Of a DNA stretch of 64,000 bases, positions 47,121-57,539 are shown one piece after another. Every line of letters begins with the position of its first letter. Position 1 is the first letter of the stretch. The translations under genes and the position numbers were made by a program. The notes beneath the pieces are model-generated. The model made no database searches and was not told the DNA's origin. It saw only the letters and a list, made by a program, of their open reading frames with translations. Origin of the DNA: Pseudopithomyces maydicus (taxonomy: Eukaryota; Ascomycota; Dothideomycetes; Pleosporales; Didymosphaeriaceae); assembly GCA_026873275.1 (NCBI GenBank), contig JANTUC010000007.1:1736001-1800000 (forward strand). Reading direction: 5' to 3'.

Positions 47121-50100
47121 ATGGCCGGCCCGCGTTCAGGAAACAAGGCTGTCGCCAACGGCTCTGGAGGCGGATCCAGCAAGCAGTCCCTTAACGAAGC
47201 TTTCGACAAGGACCTCTACGATGGCAATGGCGCCGACAAATACTCGGGCTACAACATGTCCATCGCCGCCAACGACGACGAGGACATGGAGGACGTGGGA
47301 GAGATCAACGGCAGGCGCTTGGTTGGACAGTACACAGCGAGCGCCGACATGCTCAACGAACATGCACACGGCGAGGACGACATGATGGAGTCCCGCGAGA
47401 AGCAGGCCCAGATTTCTTCACGCGAGACCGACTACCAGCGCCGCCGCTTCGACCGAAACCTGTCTCCCGAACGCGCAGACCCGTATGCAAAGGACGGCGC
47501 CGAGGGCGGCAAATCGTACAAGGAGGTGATGGCGGAGCGGGAGCTGGAGCGAGAGGAGGCGCGCGTGCGACGACTTATCGAGGACCGCGAGAAGAACGGC
47601 AGCGAGGTGCTCGACCACCAACCCACTCTCAAGGATGGCGCACCCGAGCAAGACGGCAGCAAGACCCCACCCATGGAGAAGAAGCGCAAGCGCCGCCGAT
47701 GGGACGAGGCAGACGACGAGCAGCCCAAGCAGATCGAAGCCACCGCCGTGGAGCCCGCCGTAAAGAAGCGTTCGCGATGGTCACCGGACCCTCAGGAATC
47801 GAAGCCCGAAGAGCCCGAAGAGCCCGCCGCCGCCGCCCCTGTACGTTCACGATGGGATACCGCTGCAGTAGCCACCGCTACGCCAACGCCTTCGACCAAT
47901 GGCGCCAAGGTTGCAGTTCCTACCACATTCGCCTTTGGCACCGATATCTCCGCACGAAATGCTCCCTTGTCCGATGAGCAGCTCGACATGATGCTTCCGT
48001 CCGAAGGCTACAAGATCCTCGACCCGCCGCCAGGCTACGAGCCTGTGCGGAGGCCGGTTGGCATGCCGGCTCTCCCGACCGGATACCAGGGTTATCTGAT
48101 GCCCGAAGCAGACAACAGCCTGGCTATGATGGGCAAGCAGTTGCCGACAGATATTCCTGGTGTTGGTGATCTTCAATTCTTCAAGAACGAGGACATGAAG
48201 TATTTTGGGAAGCTGACCGACGGTGCGGACGAAAACGAAATGAGTGTCGAGGAACTCAAGGAGCGTAAGATCATGCGCCTGCTCCTGAAGGTCAAGAACG
48301 GCACGCCCCCAATGCGAAAGACCGCTCTGCGACAACTCACAGATAATGCTCGCCAGTTTGGACCAGGGGCACTATTCAACCAGATCTTGCCGCTACTGAT
48401 GGAGCGCACACTCGAAGACCAGGAACGCCATTTACTCGTCAAAGTCATCGATCGTGTGCTCTACAAGCTCGACGATCTAGTCCGTCCCTATGTGCACAAG
48501 ATCTTGGTCGTCATCGAACCCCTTTTGATTGACCAAGATTACTACGCTCGTGTGGAAGGTAGAGAGATCATTTCCAATCTTGCCAAAGCTGCGGGATTGG
48601 CCCATATGATTTCGGTCATGCGCCCTGATTTGGACCACCAAGACGAGTACGTGCGAAATACTACAGCTCGTGCCTTCGCTGTTGTAGCTTCAGCACTCGG
48701 CATACCGGCCTTGCTTCCCTTCCTTCGAGCTGTGTGTAGATCCAAGAAATCATGGCATGCGCGCCACACCGGTGTAAAGATTGTCCAGCAGATCCCCATT
48801 TTGATGGGTTGCGCCATCTTGCCGCATCTGAAGGGTCTTGTGGAGTGTATTGGCCAGAACCTAAACGACGAACAACCTAAGGTCCGCATGGTCACCGCAC
48901 TTGCACTGGCAGCACTTGCCGAAGCTGCTGCCCCTTACGGAATCGAATCCTTTGATGAAGTACTGAACCCTCTTTGGACGGGTGCTAGGAGGCAGCGTGG
49001 CAAAGCTCTGGCTGCTTTCTTGAAAGCCGTCGGCTACATCATCCCGCTTATGGACGAGGAATATTCCAACTACTATACTGCCCAGGTCATGGAAATTGTC
49101 ATTAGAGAATTTCAGTCGCCAGACGAGGAGATGAAGAAGGTTCGTTCCCACAGATTGATATAATTGGTATGAAAGTAGCTGACAAGTATAGGTCGTATTG
49201 CACGTGGTTTCCCAGTGCGCCGGTACAGCTGGAGTTACACCGGTCTATCTCAAGGACAACGTGCTCACGGAATTCTTCAAGCATTTCTGGGTGCGACGAA
49301 TGGCACTTGACAAGCGCAACTACCGGGAGGTTGTCTCAACAACAGTCGACATTGCGCAAAAGGCGGGCGTTGCAGAAATCGTCAGCAGGATCGTTACTAA
49401 TCTGAAGGACGAGAACGAAGCATACCGAAAGATGACGATCGAGACGATTGATAAAGTCGTTAGCACGCTAGGTGCAGCCGACGTCGACTCACGCCTAGAG
49501 GAACAACTCGTCGACGGAATCCTCGTTGCCTTCCAAGACCAGACCGTCGAAGACCCCATAGTCATTGACGGATTCGCTACTGTCGTGAACGCCCTCGCCG
49601 AACGCATGAAGACGTACATGCCCCAGATTGTTGCAGTTATCATGAACCGCATGAACAACAAGTCGGCCACTGTACGACAGCAAGCCGCTGACTTGATCTC
49701 ACGAGTTACGATAGTCTTGCAGAAGTGCGAAGAGGACGTTCAACTGGTGCGCTTGGGCAGTCTTTTGTACGAGCAGCTTGGTGAAGAGTACCCAGAAGTA
49801 CTTGGTTCTATCCTAGGAGCGCTACGGGCTGTTGTGACTGTGGTCGGTTTGGGTCAGATGCAGCCTCCGGTTAAAGACCTGCTGCCGCGACTGACTCCTA
49901 TCCTCCGCAATCGTCACGAGAAGGTCCAAGAGAACACAGTAAGTTTATAGTGTTCACACGTTTTTCAGTTGTCACAAGAGGGGACGACAGCTTTTTCCCA
50001 GCTAGTCCCATCTAGTCAGCTACTCTGCTGCTACTTTTTCCAAAAAACCAAAACAACTAAGTATTCAGTATATACGAGCATCAGCTAACAATGTTAAAGA

Positions 50101-50957
50101 TTGACCTCGTAGGTCGTATTGCGGATCGAGGCGCAGACTTTGTCAACCCTCGCGAGTGGATGCGTATCTGCTTCGAGCTGCTTGACATGCTGAAGGCTCA
50201 CAAGAAGGGTATCCGACGAGCGGCTAACAACACCTTTGGCTACATTGCCAAGGCCATTGGTCCACAGGATGTGTTGGCCACTTTGCTCGGCAATCTGCGT
50301 GTACAGGAGCGACAGTCCCGTGTGTGCACAGCCGTCGCCATCGGCATCGTAGCTGAGACGTGCGCGCCGTTCACGGTCTTGCCAGCTCTGATGAACGAGT
50401 ACCGGGTTCCGGAGCTCAACGTTCAGAACGGTGTTCTCAAGAGTCTTAGTTTCATGTTCGAGTACATTGGAGAGATGGCTAGGGACTACGTGTATGCAGT
50501 TACGAGCTTGCTCGAGGACGCTCTCATCGATCGCGACCAGGTGCACAGGCAGACATCGGCTTCGGTCGTCAAACATTTGGCGCTGGGTTGCGTGGGTCTC
50601 GACTGCGAAGACGCGATGATCCATTTGCTCAACCTCCTCTGGCCGAACATTTTCGAATCATCGCCCCACGTCATCGACCGTATCATCGAGGCGATTGAGG
50701 GTATCCGCATGGCTGTCGGTGTGCCTCTGGTCATGAACTACGTCTGGTCAGGTAAGTTTCAGTCAAGCGAGGTCCAGTGAAGACATGAAGCTAATCAAAT
50801 GATTTTAGGTCTCTTCCACCCGGCGCGCAAGGTTCGCCAGCCGTACTGGCGCATCTACAACGATGCCTATGTGCAGTCTGCGGATGCGATGGTCCCTGCA
50901 TACCCGCAGTTTGAGGAGGAGAACGTGAAGAGGCATGAGCTGGAAATCTTCATCTGA
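47121..50957 (+). CDS. SF3B1: splicing factor 3B subunit 1 (U2 snRNP)
   Basis: Four exons: 47121-49139, 49192-49938, 50100-50751, 50809-50957; introns of 52, 161 and 57 nt; 1188 residues. The N-terminal third is charged and disordered with Trp-containing motifs of the U2AF-ligand type (KRRRWDEADD, KKRSRWSPD, VRSRWDTAA). From about residue 390 it is HEAT repeat, nearly superimposable on human SF3B1 by eye. Residues matching human cancer hotspots keep the ancestral type: DEYVRN, RHTGVK, and the lysine matching human K700, here K587 in NDEQPKVRM. The protein clamps the branch-site helix in the U2 snRNP. The 161-nt intron is longer than its neighbours. The C terminus FHPARKVRQPYWRIYND is conserved. 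Confidence 0.96.
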
Positions 50958-52890
50958 TCGGGGGAGGCATACTCGGGGCAAGGAGTTGGGGTGTTACGCT
51001 CAGCGTTTGTATGATATGATAGGATAGGAGTCAGGCATCTCGAGGCTTCGGGAACAGGGGCGGATCGAGGTAATACGACTGGTTAACACTCTACAAAGAC
51101 TTGTTGACACTGCACTATGGCTTGTTGACACCATACTGCGACCCATCGACACTCTACAACGACGGTCGACAGTATGCCAAACAACCCGTGCGTGAAGGTA
51201 CGGAATGGGAACATAGGCCGATGGCTACGTACCACTTGTTAACAATTTTATAGCACAACGTGTACATTGAAATGGAAGGAATGCTGCTAATTGCCGCGGT
51301 GAATCATGATTCGTGATTGTGGGCCTAAGGTTTGCTGCATCGGCGGGGGAAGGCACGGTTGAGACACGAGGGGGCCGAAGGAAGGCTCTGGGCTCGGGGG
51401 TGTTCTACCTTCCACTCCAGTGTGGAGGCGAGATGCAAGGCAAAGGCGATGTACAAGGTGGCAGGCGAGACTGGGGCAGAGACATGGTTGGGGCGAGGAG
51501 GGTTTCACCGAGAGCATACGCGCACGACGTGGAGTGGAGAGAATGAGGGTAAACCGGGGCAGTTGTTCATGGCCACTTGGGATTCTAACTGCATGGCCAG
51601 GATTCTAACAGGCGGTACGGGCTGAGCCGTCGTCTTCATCTCGAGGACGAGGCGCCAGACTGCGAACTCTAGGCGCACATGGCAAGAGCGGGATGTATAA
51701 GCACTATGGATACGCCCGGGGGCAATATCAGTGCAATTAGCATCCGGATTACAGGTACGCGACGGTGAGCCGCAGTATTGCGTTCTGTTCTCCCTCGTGC
51801 CCAATATCAAAATTCCTCGAGGCAGGCGCAGTCTATCGTACACGTAAAGTACACGTACGAGCCGTGCACCGTTGTCCGAGGAGGAGGAAGCGTCGTGGAA
51901 GGATACGCCTGCTCAGAGGCGTCGCACCTGTTACTTCGCCATGCTGACCACTCACTCGCCTTACCTTCTCGTTTTTTTCTCCGCAGGGCCAAGCGAAGGA
52001 CTTGCTTCCTGCCTTGCCGACCTGGTTGATTATGGGTTGACCCCCGCGAGGGAAAGAGGCGCGTGCTGCATCAGACGCCCTGCCCTGCCTTGTCCTGCCC
52101 GGCATTGCCCAGTGGCTGCGGGTGCGAGTGAAGCCGAGGCAAGGCTGGATGGTGGAAGCGCCGTGTGCTGCGATGGTGCAGGTACGTCCTGTATGTACTT
52201 TGCTAACATCACGGTATCTATTGCCTAGATTATTTCATCGTGCATGGGTTCGATATGATAGTGGCCGTGGCAGACTCCACTCCGTACGCGTCTCCCGGCA
52301 CGCGCGTGCGCAGAGATGGTTCAGCGCGCTACACCATGGCAGCAGCCCATCACTCTCGCCACCACTTGGACGGCACTCGTCGGACAGCCGCCTCGCCGCG
52401 CCCGCGAGTCGTGTGAGTGTCTCGCGCAGGACACCAGACATACGAGAAACGAACGAAGACACTCGACTCTCGACTCCTCTTGAGAGCGTAAGCTGATCTA
52501 TTTTGGGGCGCGGGGCAGCTAGCATTGGCAGCCCTTCATACCCTGGACCGACGATCGACTAAGCCTCCCACGACGAGCCCGACCCCCAATCACGCTGCGC
52601 CTGGCACGCTGGAAGAGGCGGCGCACCCGTCGTGCAGCCTCTGCCACTGTGCGACGACGGCTCGGAGCTCGTTTTTATCGTTTTTATCCCCTTTGGGCGA
52701 TTTCACCTCCCGGCACCCCGTCGCCATGCGAGCGCTGCTGAGCGACGAACTGGCAGGGTGCGCATGCACTGCTCATCCAAAGGTGGGCTATCCCACGTCA
52801 TATTGCGCGTCCCTCTCCTCTATTCTTTTGTCCATCGTTTTGCGTCCTCTGTTTCTGCTCGAATCTTGTGAGGAGCCCGGATGAGGAAAT
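50958..52890. other. gene-free stretch between SF3B1 and the RING-like gene
   Basis: About 1.9 kb. Near 51090-51175 an imperfect repeat of TTGTTGACAC / ATCGACACTCTACAA occurs several times. From 52000 the sequence is C-rich and promoter-like. An ATG at 52881, 10 nt before the next gene's start and in another frame, has a poorer context. No gene is supported. Confidence 0.5.
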
Positions 52891-54773
52891 ATGGCCGCCG
52901 TTGCAATGCATCACAACCTAGGAGCCCTGCACCAGGACAAGTCGCCACGGTATCCACGCTACTACTCAAATCACCCTCAGGAAGAGAGGCCACCACTGTT
53001 CGTCAAGACAGGCTCGTGGTCCCAGAGTTCTGATGACGGCACCAAGGCAAGCCATGTCTTAGGTCTGGTTGGCCAGTTCGAGAGGAAGAGCATCGAGGAA
53101 GAGCAGCAAAGAGGTCGGCCGGTTAACGCACAGCGGGCGCTGGCACTCTCCAATGGTCCACGCCGCATGCAGTCAGTGAAGAGGACGGGGAGCAGGAGAT
53201 CTTGCCATTCTTTTGAGCAGAAGCGCGCGCTGGCTGAGGCTAGAATCAGACGGTTATCGAGGATGCAAGACATGGCCGTCACGAATGAGAGTGACGAAGG
53301 AGGTGCTGCAGCCGACGACGAGCAATCCGATTCAGGCAATATTCCCTCTCAGCGACCCCACCATGGACAGAACAGCTTCTACGAAGAAGATGAAGATGAA
53401 GAAGAAGCTGAGCAACCAGATCCCGAAAAACGTGTCTTCCTTGAAACATCCCTCCAGGGATCACCACAACAGCTCTCCTTCCCAGAGGCGCCCATCGAGC
53501 TCGACGCAGGACCTGACCACGAGCTCCTCCTTCCACCTCGACGGCCTCGCCCACGACCTCACTCTTACACGGCGCCCCGCTTCAGCGACCGGCCCACCAA
53601 CAAGATCGCCTCCTCGCGCTCGCGAGGTCTCAGCTCGAACTCCGTCCCCCCAAATTTCACACGCCCACTCTCCAGCTACACGCCGAAGCCCATCCCCGGT
53701 GAAGACATGGAGCGCGATCCACTATCCATCCGCTTCCAGGATCTGGAAGACGACCCAAGAAGCCCAATGAGTCCCATCGGCGGGACCTTGGTGAGCAACG
53801 AGATCAAAGCCGCCCTCGAGAAACTCGAAATGGGCATCAGCAAAGCTCGCGTGAAGCCCTCCTCCGTCCCCCCTACATCCCCTCCTCCCCTCCAGCCGCC
53901 AACCGCCGCAGCCGACCCCGCTGGTCCTCCCTCCCCAGCTCCCTCATGAAACTCACCGCAAAGAAGCGCACGAGCAAGTCGGAGGAAGACTACCTGCTCC
54001 TCCCCGGACACTTCGAGCGCAAGGAATCGAAGGAAGTCGTCACGCTCACAGAGGAGAACCTCCAGCGCTGGGAAGACGAAGTCGGCTACGTCCCCAAGAT
54101 GTACCGCCTCGGCTGCGACTTCCTCAAGAGCCCGCCCTCCCCCGACATGCACTCGCGCAAGACACCGAGCTCCCGCCTCGATGCCGTCGCCACCGCCAAC
54201 GCAGCAGGCCAGATGCTCACGCCCCCCATGTCTCCGCCTACATCGCCGCCGCTCTCCGACCGCACCGTCAGCGCTTCCACCATCTGCGCCATGCGCTCCC
54301 CGTCCCTGCCCACCCCCAGCCTCACGCCAAAATTGTCCCCCCGCTCCTTTGTCGCCTCCCCCAGCATCGCAATCCGCTCCTCCAGAACCTCCGTCCTCAT
54401 CTCCCGCTTCCCGGACGTGCCCTCCGCCTCTACCTTCCCGGCCTCGGCTCCCCCGCCGACAACCGCCTCCCTCGCCCAGCAGAAAGAAGCGCTTTCCATG
54501 AAGCCCAACCAGCTGCTCACCTGCGTGCTGTGCAAGGAGGTGGAGCACCCGTCGGCGTTTCCGGCGCAGCCGCTGAGCGCCGAGTGCCTGCATGCGTCGC
54601 GCGTGTGCAAGGAGTGCGTGCAGCATTGGGTGGAGCGGTGCGTGGAGAAGGGGTCGTCGGTGAAGTGCCCTGAGTGTGGGGTGGGGATGGGGGTCGAGGA
54701 GGTGTTGGGGGTTGTGGGGAAGGATATGTTGAGGGGGATTGCGCATCGCTGGGAGAACAGGGGTGGGAATTAG
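52891..54773 (+). CDS. RING-like zinc-binding protein, frame broken once
   Basis: The first frame (ATG 52891) gives 352 residues of basic, Ser-rich and acidic sequence (KRALAEARIRRLSRMQDMAV, YEEDEDEEEAEQPDPEKRV) and stops at 53949. The second frame reads NRRSRPRWSSLPSSLMKLTA, EENLQRWEDEVGYVPKMYRL, and ends in a RING-like module: CVLCKEVEHPSAF, CLHASRVCKECVQHWVE, VKCPECGVGM. The halves overlap by ATGA at 53946-53949, but the second frame is already protein-like before it. One extra C in the C6 run at 53868-53873 joins them as SSVPPYIPSSPPAANRRS. The alternative is a 50-nt intron GTGAGC..TCAG at about 53791-53840, which would remove a coding-like helix. Possible E3 ubiquitin ligase; substrate unknown. 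Confidence 0.6.
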
Positions 54774-55795
54774 GGGAATGAGGAGAGAAAGAAAGAGGAA
54801 AGGAGGAGGGAAAGGAGAAGTAATAGTATATACCTGCCACCGCTTACGCATATCATTTCTTTTGTAAACAGGTTGGATGGGTATCTGGGAGTATACGGAA
54901 CGCTAGTCTTTGGACTGGGTTTGGACTGGGTTGTTTGGGTTGCATTTATCGGATCGCATAGCATCACATAGCATCGCATTGCACGGAGTCCATTTGGGGG
55001 CTCACTCACGATGGTATATACCCCGCTAGGACAGACAGATAGTAGTATTAATCAAGCATGCCGAAATAAAAAGAGCATATACATGTACACACTATCCTCT
55101 CCACGTACACATACATTATCCATCTCGCTTTTGTGATACACGTCCACGGTGATCATGACGATGATGCCATTCATCATCACTATCAAAACCACGGCCCCCT
55201 CGCCATCCCCAAACGAATAAATGCAACACCATTGGCTTTTCAAGATGGCGTTTTGACGAGCGATCCGCACCCGACACGCCATCGGATTTACATACCACGA
55301 ATTTCTGAATGAACATCAAGGAGGGCGACACCCAACGCCCGCACCATTATAGTAGATGTGCGAGCTTTCGAACAGCGAGGCACACAAAGCCCAGTGCCAT
55401 TGGTAATTAGTCCAGAATTTTATTTGAACGGCTCAGGTGTATAGGCACATATGTTAATTTAGGGGCTGGTTTTCTTCCACCGCTGTGTGGTGTGTGCGCG
55501 GAAACACACTCACGCTGGACACTGGACACGCCGCATGTGTTGGATATATACTGAATACGAGTGTCGCGCTGCATCCATGTGGTAATCGCATGGTTTTTGT
55601 ACCGGGAATGAGCTGGGAGCCGGTGCGAAGAACGCCCATGTTATCGTAATCTCGCCGTTTGTTTCCATATGTCGCACTAGTCCGTCTTTTGAGATTGGCC
55701 GAGTCCGAGGGGTATATGTGAGGAAGAGGAGGTGGCTGCGGAAGACCATCGGAGTTGGGCGCTGATTCTGGGTCATGGCGTCATAAACCAAAATA
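54774..55795. other. gene-free stretch left of the periodic tract
   Basis: About 1 kb, with purine-rich then T-rich sequence. Short frames on both strands, none with coding character. It grades into the periodic tract at about 55.8 kb. Confidence 0.45.
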
Positions 55796-56141
55796 TTGTT
55801 TTTTCTCGTCGAGAAAAGGGACATAGGTTATAGCCCGTTCCGATTTGGACTGCATTTGAGCTGTGTTTGCGCAGTACCATGCAATGTTCCTGTCTCCGTT
55901 TTGATTGCCGACGCTGGAACGCTGCATAATGTTTTTTTGATCCCCGGTCTTTTGCCCATAAGCTTGTTGTACTCGGTTTTTCTTTTTTGGACCCCAGAAC
56001 CACGTGCGGACATGGATCTTACTCTTCGTCTTTCTGTTCATTCGGTCGAGCAGGAGAAGTCAAGGTAGCAGCAGAAAGTGCCCCCTGGGCCCACGCCACC
56101 ATAGGCTCATCATGAAAGATCTTTTGTTGTTGCCAGGTTCA

Positions 56142-56156
56142 GGGGGGGGGGGGGGG
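56142..56156. repeat. poly(G) run of 15
   Basis: Fifteen consecutive G on the plus strand, inside the periodic tract. Could form a quadruplex or be a sequencing weak point. Confidence 0.9.
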
Positions 56157-57017
56157 TGCGGGACAGAAACATTTTGACATAATCCATTTTCTTGTGTCCA
56201 TATTTTCTGTTTTCTTTTTCAAAGAAAACCCACTGTTGCTCCCATTGAAGGTTCTTTTGAGGGCTTTTATATGCTTCGTAGGAGCAAGGGGTGGAACACA
56301 GCATATGCTTTGTCAGTTATTGATCAGTCATTTTATAGGGACTCCGGGACCGCCGTCCGACATTTGTCTCATTGATCTGTTTTAAAATAGCCACGAGAGG
56401 ACGAAAGAACACATGTATATTTACATGGAGCATTGTTGAACTGGAGCATACTCTCAACAATCTTTCCTTTTTCTTTCGTTCGGATTCAGCATTTCGTTGA
56501 AGTGTCTTTTTTTGCGCCAGGACACATGAGAACAGAGACGGGTCTTTTTGTGCGGTGAGAAAGGTATTCGGTTTTCTTCCAAAAGTGCAACATCCAATTC
56601 CTCTAATCTTTTTTATGTAGGACGAGGAATGAGGAAGATGTGCGCGGGGAGACTTCCACTGCCATGTATATGACCTGGCGATATTTTACTTTTGCCGGTC
56701 CCGATGAACGACATTGCGTTGTTGGAGGATGCTTTCTTTTCGTGTATCCGGAGTAGTGCTCGCCCCAGAAGTCCTCCATGGACGTCGGATACCTGCTCTT
56801 GGTTCACATGGAGTTCACGAGCCAATGCTGAACAAATACTGGTGCATTATGAAGTTTTGGTACCGGGAGAGGCATATTTCTTGTATGTGCTATGTTTTAG
56901 ACGCCCCCCAAAACATTCCCTGGACCTGGTGGACTTTTGTAGCAGCACCACATGTTATGGTGAGTTATCGTTTTAGTAAGGCTACAGCGGCACATATTGG
57001 CCTACGGCCCACTTTGT

Positions 57018-57470
57018 CTAAGGAGAAGAGACATGCCAGTCCTCCCATCCTTTTTTAGATACTGAATAGAGACAGAAAGAAGGGGTCTGCCCCATCGCAA
57101 CTGCACTCGAGTGTTTCCGGCGGCAGCGGCATGCATACTGAGATTGTCTTATTTCAAGGTCCGACAAAGAAAACATGGTGTTTGTGCAGCTACCGAAGCC
57201 ATCTGCATCCCACCCGAAAGCACCATCCCTTATACGGCCGATGACTTTGACAATATCGGCCTGCTTCGTTGTACTGCACGTACAGCCAACCTCCTCCGGC
57301 TCCTCGTACGTATACGGCGTCACGAGGTCCGTCGACTCGATAGTGAACTCGATCCGCTCACCACCGGCATTGGCGTCAGCCCGGTACTTCAACAACCACA
57401 CCGGCTGGTTCTCCCCCACTTCGTCCAGGTCGGCCACATTGGCCACGAAAGGCAACACAAAATCCGCCAT
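57018..57470 (-). CDS. isolated coding island, unknown protein (150 codons)
   Basis: A GC-rich reading frame inside an otherwise non-coding tract. It starts MADFVLPFVANVADLDEVGE and continues VWLLKYRAD, GGERIEFTIESTDLVTPYTY and EEVGCTCSTTKQADIVKVIG. Coding character is good to about codon 97 (WDADGFGSCTNT, near 57180) and then drops where the sequence returns to the T-rich style of the tract. The first part may be a captured gene 5' end, the tail accidental; a donor (GGTAGCT) near 57190 may alternatively splice to an exon I cannot find. It is bracketed by the 15-mer GACAAAGAAAACATG at 57163-57177 and 57525-57539. I do not recognise the family. Confidence 0.45.
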   Translation of the reverse strand: MADFVLPFVANVADLDEVGENQPVWLLKYRADANAGGERIEFTIESTDLVTPYTYEEPEEVGCTCSTTKQADIVKVIGRIRDGAFGWDADGFGSCTNTMFSLSDLEIRQSQYACRCRRKHSSAVAMGQTPSFCLYSVSKKGWEDWHVSSP

Positions 57471-57539
57471 TGATAGACAGAACCCCTAATCGCGTACACG
57501 AAAAGGTTATCAAAGGTCTAAAGCGACAAAGAAAACATG
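57163..57539. repeat. pair of 15-bp direct repeats flanking the coding island
   Basis: GACAAAGAAAACATG is present exactly at 57163-57177 and 57525-57539, 362 bp apart, each preceded within 12 bp by AAGGTC. The sequence in between is GC-rich and coding-like, unlike both flanks. Confidence 0.85.
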
